Shown: one piece after another, positions 36,940 through 44,621 of the stretch | How the letters are laid out: each line of letters opens with the position of its first letter | How positions within the stretch are numbered: position 1 is the first letter of the stretch | DNA from: Pseudofrankia sp. DC12 | GTDB taxonomy: Bacteria; Actinomycetota; Actinomycetes; Frankiales; Frankiaceae | Direction of reading: 5' to 3' | Assembly (NCBI RefSeq): GCF_000966285.1 | Contig: NZ_KQ031391.1 | Span: 5,580,430 to 5,644,429 of the forward strand | DNA: 64,000 nucleotides | Translations under genes and position numbers: made by a program | Notes under the pieces: generated by a model | Database searches by the model: none | What the model saw: only the letters and a program-made list of their open reading frames with translations | Told to the model about the DNA's origin: nothing

Positions 36940-38100
36940 ATGGAACGCTCGCACCCCACCGCGCGGTTCGACGACCTGCGGGCCGGAGTGGCCTGGGAGC
37001 TAGGGCCACCCGCCTTCGTCCTGGAGACGAGCCGGCCCGCTGAGGTCGCGCCGCTGCTGGCGGAGCTGGAGCGGGCCACCACCGATGGCTGGTGGGCGTA
37101 CGGATTCCTCGCCTACGAGGCCGCGGCTGGCCTGGACCCCGGGCTCGCGGTCCACCCGGGCGTGGCCGGGCTGCCGCTGGCCTGGTTCGGCGTCTGCTCC
37201 GCGCCCGTGGTCGTCACGCCGGTGCGGCCGGCGGACGGCGGCGCCTACCACCTCGGCCACTGCGAGCTGGCCTGGGACGAGGACACCCACCGCGACCGGG
37301 TCGAGGCCGTCCGCCGGTACATCGCCGCGGGCGAGACCTACCAGACGAACCTGACCACCCGGCTGACGGCGGAGGCGGACGGCGACCCGCGCGCGCTGTA
37401 CGCCGACCTCGCGCTCGGCCAGCGCGGCGCCTACAACGCGTTCGTCGACACCGGCCGGTTCGTGGTCGCGAGCGCCAGCCCCGAGCTGTTCTTCGAGGTC
37501 GACGGCCGCGACGTGCGGACCGGGCCGATGAAGGGCACGGCCGGGCGCGGCGCCACCCCGGCGGCGGACGCGGCGATCCTCGCGGCGCTGCGGGCCAGCG
37601 AGAAGGAACGCGCCGAGAACATCATGATCGTCGACCTGCTGCGCAACGATCTCGCCCGGCTCGCCGAGACCGGCGGGGTGCGGGTGACGTCGCTGTGCCG
37701 GGCTGAGCGGTTCGAGACCGTTTACCAGCTGACGTCGCGGGTCACGGCACGGCTGCGACCGGAGGTCGGGCTGGTCGACGTCTTCCGGGCGCTGTTTCCC
37801 TGCGGCTCGGTGACCGGGGCGCCCAAGCGGCGCACGATGGAGATCGTCCGCGAGCTGGAGGATGGCCCGCGGGGGGTGTACTGCGGCGCCCTCGGCCTGG
37901 TGGCCCCGCCGCGCGCCCGGTTCCAGGCCCGGTTCAGCGTCCCCATCCGCACCGCGGTCCTCGACCGCGCCACCGGCCACGTCGACTACGGCACCGGCGG
38001 CGGCATCACCTGGGACTCGGAGCCGGCCGCGGAGTACGCCGAGCTGTGCGCCAAGGCCAGGGTTCTGACCCGCCTGGCCCGTTCGGCCCTCGTTCGCTGA
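36940..38100 (+). CDS. pabB: Aminodeoxychorismate synthase component I
   Basis: 386 residues. Chorismate-binding core visible: Y-I-A-A-G-E-T-Y-Q-T-N-L-T, the catalytic-Lys motif G-P-M-K-G-T-A (Lys is characteristic of PabB), N-I-M-I-V-D-L-L-R-N-D and F-P-C-G-S-V-T-G-A-P-K. It makes 4-amino-4-deoxychorismate for folate. The N-terminal region is short compared with TrpE. Another folate gene, folD, follows 296 nt later on the same strand. No pabA or pabC is adjacent. Confidence 0.9.
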   Translation: MERSHPTARFDDLRAGVAWELGPPAFVLETSRPAEVAPLLAELERATTDGWWAYGFLAYEAAAGLDPGLAVHPGVAGLPLAWFGVCSAPVVVTPVRPADGGAYHLGHCELAWDEDTHRDRVEAVRRYIAAGETYQTNLTTRLTAEADGDPRALYADLALGQRGAYNAFVDTGRFVVASASPELFFEVDGRDVRTGPMKGTAGRGATPAADAAILAALRASEKERAENIMIVDLLRNDLARLAETGGVRVTSLCRAERFETVYQLTSRVTARLRPEVGLVDVFRALFPCGSVTGAPKRRTMEIVRELEDGPRGVYCGALGLVAPPRARFQARFSVPIRTAVLDRATGHVDYGTGGGITWDSEPAAEYAELCAKARVLTRLARSALVR

Positions 38101-38396
38101 GTCGGGCGGCTGGCGCTGGTCCGGGTCCTCGGTTGCCAGGCCCAGGCCTCCGTCGCGATCGCTCGCCCGCTCGAGATCGCGACCGGGGCGGATGACTGAG
38201 CTCCAATCGACCCTCGGAGGCCCGTTCTGGGTGGCGCACCCGAGCTCGCCTGCGCCGTAGCCTGGCACTGCGACGACCGGGCCGGCTGTGACGCGGGACC
38301 CGACCGCCGCGTTCCAGCGGCCCGTGCCCCAGCGCCCCGCGGCCCGCGCCCGGCCCAGACGACAAGGCGTCCTGGCCGCCTCAGATAGGAGACCGA

Positions 38397-39284
38397 GTGA
38401 CCGCGCAGATCCTCGACGGCCGTGCCCAGTCGGCGGCGATCCTCGACCGGGTGCAACGGGAGGTGGCGGAGTTCGTCGCGGCCCACGGCCGGGTCCCGGT
38501 GCTGGCGACCGTGCTCGTCGGCGACGACCCGGCCTCGCACACCTACGTCCGGATGAAGGCCAACCGGTGCGCCAAGGTGGGCATGCAGTCGCGCCGCCTG
38601 GACCTGGACGCGTCGATCTCGACCGAGACGCTCGTCGAACGGATCCGGGAGCTGTCCGCCGACCCGGAGGTCGACGGCATCCTGCTGCAGCACCCGGTGC
38701 CCGACCACATCGACGAGCGGGCCGCGTTCGAGGCGATCGCCCCGGCCAAGGACGTCGACGGCGTCACCCGCACCTCGTTCGCGATGATGGCCTTCGACGA
38801 GGGCGGGTTCCACTCGGCGACCCCCGGCGGGATCATGGCCCTTCTCGACGCCTACGAGATCCCGCTGGCGGGCCGGCACGCGGTCGTCGTCGGGCGCAGC
38901 CCGATCCTGGGCAAGCCGGTCGGCATGCTGCTGCTGGCCCGCAATGCGACCGTCACCTACTGCCACTCGCGCACCACCGACCTGGCCGACCACGTCGCCC
39001 GCGCGGACGTCGTCGTCGCCGCCGTCGGCCGCCCCGCTCTCATCCGAGGCGAGTGGATCAAGCCGGGTGCGGCCGTCGTCGACGCCGGCTACGCCGACAA
39101 CAGCGGCGACGTCGAGTACGAGCCGGCCGCCGAGCGGGCCTCGTACATCACCCCGGTGCCCGGCGGCGTCGGCCCGATGACGATCGCCGTCCTGATCGAC
39201 CAGACGATGCGGGCGGCCCAGGCCCGCGAGGCTGCCCGCACGGGCCGCCCCCGCCGCACCGGCGTCGCCACCGGCACGCGGTAG
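38397..39284 (+). CDS. folD: Methylenetetrahydrofolate dehydrogenase/cyclohydrolase FolD
   Basis: 295 residues from GTG 38397, with AGGAGA 6 nt upstream. Substrate loop Y-V-R-M-K-A-N-R with the catalytic Lys, Q-H-P-V-P-D-H-I-D, NADP site V-V-G-R-S-P-I-L-G-K-P-V-G and C-terminal P-V-P-G-G-V-G-P-M-T are all present. It interconverts one-carbon folate forms for purine, formyl-Met and Ser/Gly metabolism. Full length and intact. Confidence 0.96.
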   Translation: MTAQILDGRAQSAAILDRVQREVAEFVAAHGRVPVLATVLVGDDPASHTYVRMKANRCAKVGMQSRRLDLDASISTETLVERIRELSADPEVDGILLQHPVPDHIDERAAFEAIAPAKDVDGVTRTSFAMMAFDEGGFHSATPGGIMALLDAYEIPLAGRHAVVVGRSPILGKPVGMLLLARNATVTYCHSRTTDLADHVARADVVVAAVGRPALIRGEWIKPGAAVVDAGYADNSGDVEYEPAAERASYITPVPGGVGPMTIAVLIDQTMRAAQAREAARTGRPRRTGVATGTR

Positions 39285-39371
39285 GGCTGGTCAGGGCACG
39301 TCCGCCGGGCCGGCGCGCCGGTGGCGGCCCGGACGAGGCGTATCGAGATCTATGTCCTACGATGGCGCGCT

Positions 39372-39663
39372 ATGTGCGCTGCTGCCGTCGCGGCACTGCG
39401 CAAGGGGGCGAACGTCACCCTTAGCGCGCTCGCTGACGAACTGGGTTCGGTCTCCGCGATGCTGGAGTGGGGCGTCGAGCGGGGACGGCGGCTCGACGCG
39501 GACGTAAGCGCCGTACTGATCGGCGACGACGGCAGGGCCCGGTCCAACGACGACCTCGTCTTCTACAACCAGAAGGCGGGTGGCGACGGCGCCGTCCGGC
39601 TGCGCGGCAAGGTGTCCTTCGAGGCCGAACGGTTCACCGGCTTCGCCGACGTCATCGAGGATC
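39372..39663 (+). pseudogene. TerD-family stress protein, truncated
   Basis: From ATG 39372 the frame encodes A-L-R-K-G-A-N-V-T-L, S-A-M-L-E-W-G-V-E-R-G, L-D-A-D-V-S-A-V-L-I-G-D-D-G-R and D-D-L-V-F-Y-N-Q-K, the first half of a TerD calcium-binding protein. After V-I-E-D-P-G the text changes to another protein in another frame. About half of TerD is lost. Confidence 0.75.
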
Positions 39664-40023
39664 CCGGGTCTGGCCAACGCGCCCGCGGCGGCGCAGGCCC
39701 TGATGCGGCCGCAGGGCGGCGTCGCGCGCGGCTGGCAGCCGGCCCGGCTCTTCCCCGTCGCCGGCATCGGCGGCGCGCAGGAGCAGGAACGGCGGGCGAC
39801 CTCCGCGCTGCTCGCCGTGCTGGCTGGCGTTGACGAGCTGGGCGCCGTCTTCCTCGACCGGATGCGCGGGCCGCGCGGAGCGAGGCTCACGACGTTCACC
39901 GAGGTGCCCTTCACCCTCAACGGCGGCGCATACCGTCCTGACGGCGTCATCCAGGCCGAGCGGCCAGGGCAACGGCCCTGGACCGGCCTGGTCGAGGTCA
40001 AGACCGGCAAGAACCTGCTCTGC
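39664..40023 (+). pseudogene. Ter-cluster-associated protein, truncated and out of frame
   Basis: In a different frame from the TerD piece, the sequence reads L-M-R-P-Q-G-G-V-A-R-G-W-Q-P-A-R-L-F-P-V, G-G-A-Q-E-Q-E-R-R-A-T-S-A-L-L-A-V-L and L-V-E-V-K-T-G-K-N-L-L. This matches the N-terminal half of a large uncharacterised protein often found near ter genes, with a nuclease-like V-E-V-K-T motif (recalled). It stops being recognisable at about 40023. Confidence 0.6.
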
Positions 40024-40216
40024 GTTCCCTCGGTAGGCCGCGTCGGCCATGCGGGCCAAGGCCAGCTGAACAGCGCAGGTCCTGACGGTTCTCACCCCGA
40101 TCGCGGAGCCGCTCGCCCGGTCGCGGTGGTGAACTGTTGCTGGCCAGTTTCCCGGCCAACCGTCCGGCGTCGCCTCGTCGGGGCCTCCGGCCGGCGGGAC
40201 GAGCAGGGGAGGCACC

Positions 40217-41542
40217 ATTCGCGCGGCCTCGGACCGGAACCGTTGGTCGGTCTGGTTCTCCTACTACCTGTTCGTCATCTTCGGCATCGGGCTGGGCGCG
40301 ACCGGGGTGCTGCTGCCCGCGCAGATGCGCGACTACGGGGTGGACCAGGCGGCGATCGGGGCCACCTTCGTCGCCAACTCGGTCGGGTTCGTGGTGGCCA
40401 GCGCGGTCGTCGGGCCGCTCGGCCACCGGTTCGGCATGCGGCGGATGATCCTGGCCGCCAGCGTCGTGCTCGGCGGCGCCTGCCTGCTGTCCGCCAGCCG
40501 GCCGCCGTTGGTGGTGCTCGTCCTGGCCAGCTTCGTCGTCGGTTCGGCGTCCGGCTCCTGTGAGGGCGTGCTCAACGCGTACGTCGCCGGGCTGCCGTCG
40601 GCCACGGCGGTGATGAACCGGCTGCACGCCTACTTCGGCGTCGGCGCGCTGCTCGGCCCGCTGGCCGCGGCCGGCCTGTTGACCGTGACCGGCTGGCCCG
40701 CGGTGATGATGATCATGGCAGTCCTCGCTCTGCCTCCCGCGGCCATCGGCTGGCTCACGTTCCCCGCCCGTGACGTCGATCCGCTGCTGGTCGCCCACCC
40801 CGGCGCCGTCGTCGCCAGCAGCGCGGCGGGCGCGGACGGGCCCGCGCCCGCCGCCCTGAGCCGCGGCGGCCGGCACGCGCTGCTCGCCGTCGTGCGCCAG
40901 CCCTTGGTGCTGTGGGCCGGGGCCATGCTCTGCCTCTACGTCGGCCTGGAACAGGGCCTTGGAAACTGGGGCTACACCTACCTGGTCGACGCCCGATCGG
41001 TGTCCGGCCTGCTTGCCGGCTACACCGCCAGCGGCTACTGGTTCGGCCTGACGGCCGGCCGGTTCATGGCCACGCCGGCGACCACCCGGCTGCGCCTGTC
41101 GGCGACCCAGCTGCTGTCGGTCTGCATGGTCGGGACGACGGTGAGCTGCGCGATGCTGTGGGCCGCCCCCGCCACCTCGGGCCTGGCGAGCCTTAGCTTC
41201 GTCCCGTTGGGCTTCTTCCTCGGGCCGGTCTACCCGACCACGATGTCGATCATGCACCGGCTGACTGACGCCCGCCTGGTGCCGACCGCGATCGGCGCGC
41301 TGGGCGCTGGCGGGGTCGCTGGCGGCGCCTTGTTCCCCTGGCTCATGGGCACGGTCATCCAGCTGGTCGGGCCGTGGACGCTGCCCCCGGCCGCGCTGCT
41401 GCTGGCGGTGCTGCAGTACGCGCTCTGGCGGGTGCTGGGGCGCCGGCTCGCCGGATCGGGCAGACCGGGCGGTACCGGCCCGGCCGTCGGCCTGCCGAAC
41501 GGGGAGGTCGGACGGTTCGTCCCGAGCCCGGCCGGGGACTGA
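40217..41542 (+). CDS. MFS transporter with apparent ATT start
   Basis: 441 residues if started at ATT 40217. Twelve hydrophobic segments, with a shortened motif A (G-P-L-G-H-R-F-G-M-R-R-M) between helices 2 and 3. The first helix (S-Y-Y-L-F-V-I-F-G-I-G-L-G) lies upstream of the first standard start, GTG 40307. Upstream to the stop at 40130 no ATG, GTG or TTG is in frame, but ATT 40217 has GGGGAGG 4 nt before it. Either AUU is used or a start codon has mutated. Substrate unknown; weak likeness to sugar (FucP-like) porters. Confidence 0.75.
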   Translation: MRAASDRNRWSVWFSYYLFVIFGIGLGATGVLLPAQMRDYGVDQAAIGATFVANSVGFVVASAVVGPLGHRFGMRRMILAASVVLGGACLLSASRPPLVVLVLASFVVGSASGSCEGVLNAYVAGLPSATAVMNRLHAYFGVGALLGPLAAAGLLTVTGWPAVMMIMAVLALPPAAIGWLTFPARDVDPLLVAHPGAVVASSAAGADGPAPAALSRGGRHALLAVVRQPLVLWAGAMLCLYVGLEQGLGNWGYTYLVDARSVSGLLAGYTASGYWFGLTAGRFMATPATTRLRLSATQLLSVCMVGTTVSCAMLWAAPATSGLASLSFVPLGFFLGPVYPTTMSIMHRLTDARLVPTAIGALGAGGVAGGALFPWLMGTVIQLVGPWTLPPAALLLAVLQYALWRVLGRRLAGSGRPGGTGPAVGLPNGEVGRFVPSPAGD

Positions 41543-41545
41543 CCA

Positions 41546-42505
41546 TCACCCGGCGGGCACGATCTCCGGCCGGCCGGTCGGCTTCGGGTCGGCCGCGACC
41601 CGGCGGCGGTAGGCGGACGGGGTCTCGCCCACCCGCAGGGCGAAGGCCCGGGCGAAGGCGCTGACGTTCTCGAAGCCGACCGCGAGGGACACGTCCAGCA
41701 CCGACGGCCCCGGCTCGGCGAGCAGCGCCATCGCTCGCAACAGCCGCGCCTGCAGCAGATAGGCCCGCCAGGACAGGCCCAGCTCGGCGGCGAACTGGCG
41801 GCGCAGCGTCCGCTCGGACACCCCGATCGCCCGGCTCACCGTGGCCGCGGTGACGGTGTCGAGGTTCTCCCTGGTGTAAGCCATCGCCGCCGCGACGAGC
41901 GGGTCCGCCGAGGTCGGCAGGCTCAGCGGGGCCTCGTGGTCGAGCGCCTCGGCCACCAGGTGCGCGAGCGTGCGGAAGAAGCCGTCGGAGACGTCGTCAC
42001 TCTCGGTCCGCGCGATCGGCCAGCGCAGCGCGTAGAGCATCATCTCGCGGATCAGTGGCGAGACCGCGACGATCCGGGCCCGGTCGCCGGGCCGGGGGAC
42101 GATGCGTGGGTCGAACATCACCGACACCGTCCGCACCGCCGTGTTCATCGTCGCCTGGTGCGAGAGGCCGGCCGGGAGCCAGGCGGCCTGCTGCGGCGGC
42201 AGCAGGTAGCGGCCGCCGGAGGTCTCGACCTCGACGACGCCGGAGACGGCGTACTCGATCTGGTGCAGGTCGTGCGAGTGCCAGGGGGTGACCAGGCGCT
42301 GGCCCTCGTACAGGTAGCCGCCGCCGAGAGCCTCGCCGCCGCGGCGCAGGTCGATCGCGCCGACGTGGACGCCGATCAGGTCGAGCTCGCTGGGGAGCGT
42401 GGCCCCGCTGAATCGCAGCGTTCCGGTGTGGCCTGGCACAGTGACGGCCACCGCGAGGTTGGCCGTTTCTGCAGGGTTCCTGGCCGAACGTGCGGAGACG
42501 GACAT
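41546..42505 (-). CDS. AraC-family transcriptional regulator
   Basis: 319 residues from ATG 42505 (frame open to 42577). An N-terminal cupin-like sensing domain (W-H-S-H-D-L-H-Q-I-E-Y, G-G-R-Y-L-L-P-P-Q-Q-A-A-W-L-P) precedes two C-terminal helix-turn-helix motifs: V-S-R-A-I-G-V-S-E-R-T-L-R-R-Q-F and V-S-L-A-V-G-F-E-N-V-S-A-F-A-R-A-F. Divergent from the amidohydrolase gene with a 116-nt gap, so it probably controls that gene. Its stop lies 4 nt from the MFS stop. Confidence 0.92.
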   Translation of the reverse strand: MSVSARSARNPAETANLAVAVTVPGHTGTLRFSGATLPSELDLIGVHVGAIDLRRGGEALGGGYLYEGQRLVTPWHSHDLHQIEYAVSGVVEVETSGGRYLLPPQQAAWLPAGLSHQATMNTAVRTVSVMFDPRIVPRPGDRARIVAVSPLIREMMLYALRWPIARTESDDVSDGFFRTLAHLVAEALDHEAPLSLPTSADPLVAAAMAYTRENLDTVTAATVSRAIGVSERTLRRQFAAELGLSWRAYLLQARLLRAMALLAEPGPSVLDVSLAVGFENVSAFARAFALRVGETPSAYRRRVAADPKPTGRPEIVPAG

Positions 42506-42621
42506 GGCTGGCCAGCGTACAACTAGGTGGGAGGTCCAGCCAACACCGTGATCCAGGCCGCGGAGGGGCTGACCCACGAGGCACTCGTACGGCCCGGCCG
42601 CGCCCGAGGAGGAACTCCCAG

Positions 42622-43884
42622 ATGAACATCGAGGACATGGTCCTGGTGAGCATCGACGACCACGTCGTCGAGCCGCCCGACATGTTCGCCGGCCGTGTGC
42701 CGGCGAAGTGGGCCGACCTTGCGCCCCAGGTGGCCAAGGGCGAGGACGGGATCGAGCGGTGGATCTACCGCGGCCGCCCGACCGGCGTCTCCGGCCTGAA
42801 CGCCGTCGTCTCCTGGCCCGCCGAGGAGTGGGACAAGAACCCGGCGAGCTTCGCCGAGATGCGCCCGGGCGCCTACGACATCCACGACCGGGTCCGCGAC
42901 ATGGACCGCAACGGCATCCTCGCGTCGATGTGCTTCCCGACGTTCACGGGCTTCTCCGCTGGCCATCTCACCCATTACAAGGACGAGATCACCGTCGCGA
43001 TGATCGAGGCCTACAACGACTGGCACATCGACGGGTGGGCGGCCTCCTGCCCGGGCCGGTTCATCCCGATCGCGCTCGTGCCGACCTGGGACCCGCAGCT
43101 GATGGTGGCCGAGATCAAGCGGGTGGCGGCCAAGGGCTGCCGGGCGGTCACCATGCCCGAGCAGCCCCACATCGAAGGCCTGCCGAGCTACCACGACCTC
43201 AACTACTGGGGCCCCGTCTTCCAGGCGATGTCGGACACCGGCCTGGTGTGGTGCCTGCACATCGGCCAGGGCTTCGGCGCCATCAAGGGCGCCCCGGACG
43301 CGCCGATCGACAACCTGATCATCCTCGCCTGCCAGATCTCGGCGCTGGCCGCTCAGGACGTCCTGTGGGGCCCGGCGATGCGCACCTACCCGGACCTGAA
43401 GTTCGCCTTCTCCGAGGGTGGCATCGGCTGGATCCCGTTCTACCTGGACCGCTGCGACCGGCATTACACCAACCAGCGCTGGCTGCGCCGCGACTTCGGC
43501 GGAAAGCTGCCCAGCGAGGTGTTCCGCGAGCACACGCTGGCCTGCTACGTCACCGACCCGACGGCGCTGAAGCTGCGCAACGAGATCGGCATCGACAACA
43601 TCGCCTGGGAGTGCGACTACCCGCACTCCGACTCGATCTGGCCGACCGCTCCCGAGTTCGTTCTGAACGAGCTGAACAACGCCGGGGCGGCGGACTCGGA
43701 GATCGACAAGATCACCTGGCAGAACGCCAGCCGGTTCTTCAACTGGGACCCGTTCGCGGTGATCCCGAAGGAGAAGGCGACGGTCGGGGCCCTGCGGTCG
43801 ACCGCGATGGACGTTGAGACGGCCGTCGTGCCCCGTGCCGAGTGGGCCCGCCGCTACGCCGAGAAGCACGGCGCCACCGCCTGA
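42622..43884 (+). CDS. Amidohydrolase-2 family (ACMSD-like) metal enzyme
   Basis: 420 residues from ATG 42622, with GAGGAGGAA upstream. TIM-barrel metal-site features: S-I-D-D-H-V-V-E-P near the N-terminus, C-L-H-I-G-Q-G in the middle and W-E-C-D-Y-P-H-S-D-S toward the end (conserved Asp and His). Family members decarboxylate or hydrolyse aromatic and related acids (ACMSD, gamma-resorcylate decarboxylase). Substrate unknown; an AraC regulator is divergent. The stop codon is inside a 14-nt tandem repeat. Confidence 0.88.
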   Translation: MNIEDMVLVSIDDHVVEPPDMFAGRVPAKWADLAPQVAKGEDGIERWIYRGRPTGVSGLNAVVSWPAEEWDKNPASFAEMRPGAYDIHDRVRDMDRNGILASMCFPTFTGFSAGHLTHYKDEITVAMIEAYNDWHIDGWAASCPGRFIPIALVPTWDPQLMVAEIKRVAAKGCRAVTMPEQPHIEGLPSYHDLNYWGPVFQAMSDTGLVWCLHIGQGFGAIKGAPDAPIDNLIILACQISALAAQDVLWGPAMRTYPDLKFAFSEGGIGWIPFYLDRCDRHYTNQRWLRRDFGGKLPSEVFREHTLACYVTDPTALKLRNEIGIDNIAWECDYPHSDSIWPTAPEFVLNELNNAGAADSEIDKITWQNASRFFNWDPFAVIPKEKATVGALRSTAMDVETAVVPRAEWARRYAEKHGATA

Positions 43885-43922
43885 CCGCCACGGCCTGACC
43901 GCCACGGCCTGACCGCCACGGC
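43881..43922. repeat. 14-nt tandem repeat across the amidohydrolase stop codon
   Basis: CTGACCGCCACGGC repeated three times exactly, then a partial copy. Each unit carries TGA, the first of which is the gene's stop. Confidence 0.85.
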
Positions 43923-43935
43923 CTGACCGGCTTGG

Positions 43936-43972
43936 ACCGGGGCGGCTCCGGGTCATCCGGAGCCGCCCCGGT
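43936..43972. terminator. Hairpin terminator with 16-bp perfect stem
   Basis: ACCGGGGCGGCTCCGG and its exact complement around a GTCAT loop, between convergent amidohydrolase and SDR-fragment frames. Confidence 0.75.
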
Positions 43973-44352
43973 CACCGGGCCGGGTCGACGGCCTCGGCCG
44001 TGCGGCTCCACAGCCGGCGGCGGAACTCCGGGTCGTCGACGACCTGGTTGCGGGGCGCCGGTTTCCGGTCGATGTAGTAGGCGCCGTCGACGAGTTGTCC
44101 TTCGTCGGCGGTCGCGAGCCACACCAGCGTGTCGGCGCCCTGCTCCGGCGAGCGCATGAGCGCCCGCGCCGGCGAGCGCATGAAGGTCCGGATCACCGGG
44201 GCGCTGCCCGCCGCGAAGTTCGAGCGGATCAGGCCGGGGTGGAAGGACACCGCGCGCACGCCGGGTAGGTGTCCCGGTAGCTCGGCCGCGAAGGCGACGT
44301 TGGCGAGTTTCGCGTTCGCAAAGGCCCGCATCGGTCGGTAGCGACTGACATC
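43972..44352 (-). pseudogene. C-terminal fragment of a short-chain dehydrogenase
   Basis: The minus strand encodes A-F-A-N-A-K-L-A-N-V-A-F-A-A-E-L, V-S-F-H-P-G-L-I-R-S-N-F and V-D-G-A-Y-Y-I-D, the end of a retinol-dehydrogenase-like SDR. The NAD-binding N-terminal half is missing, and the catalytic Tyr of Y-x-x-x-K is Phe (A-F-A-N-A-K). A dead remnant. Confidence 0.7.
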
Positions 44353-44621
44353 TCGTCGGGACCGTGCTGGTGCTCGACTCGGGCGACGGCCCGGTGCGGC
44401 TGGGGGCAACCGGCGGGCGAACCCGTGTGCCTGGCTGGACGCCACCATCGGCCCCGGCGCACGCGCCGCCCTGCGCGGCAAGGGCGGGATTCGCTGCACC
44501 CCGCTGACCGACGGCATTCTGCGCGTCGGCCCGGTCATCGCGGCGATCGAGCGTTGAGCGGGTCTGCTGGCCGGGCTGTCGCCGGCCAGCAGACCCGCTC
44601 AACGGTGTCGCCTGGCGTCCC
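44353..44621. other. Unidentified gene remnant
   Basis: About 270 nt beside the SDR fragment. A plus-strand frame ending at TGA about 44557 reads A-W-L-D-A-T-I-G-P-G-A-R-A-A-L and T-D-G-I-L-R-V-G-P-V-I-A-A-I-E-R. It looks like the last 50 residues of an enzyme I cannot name. No start or ribosome site. Confidence 0.35.
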
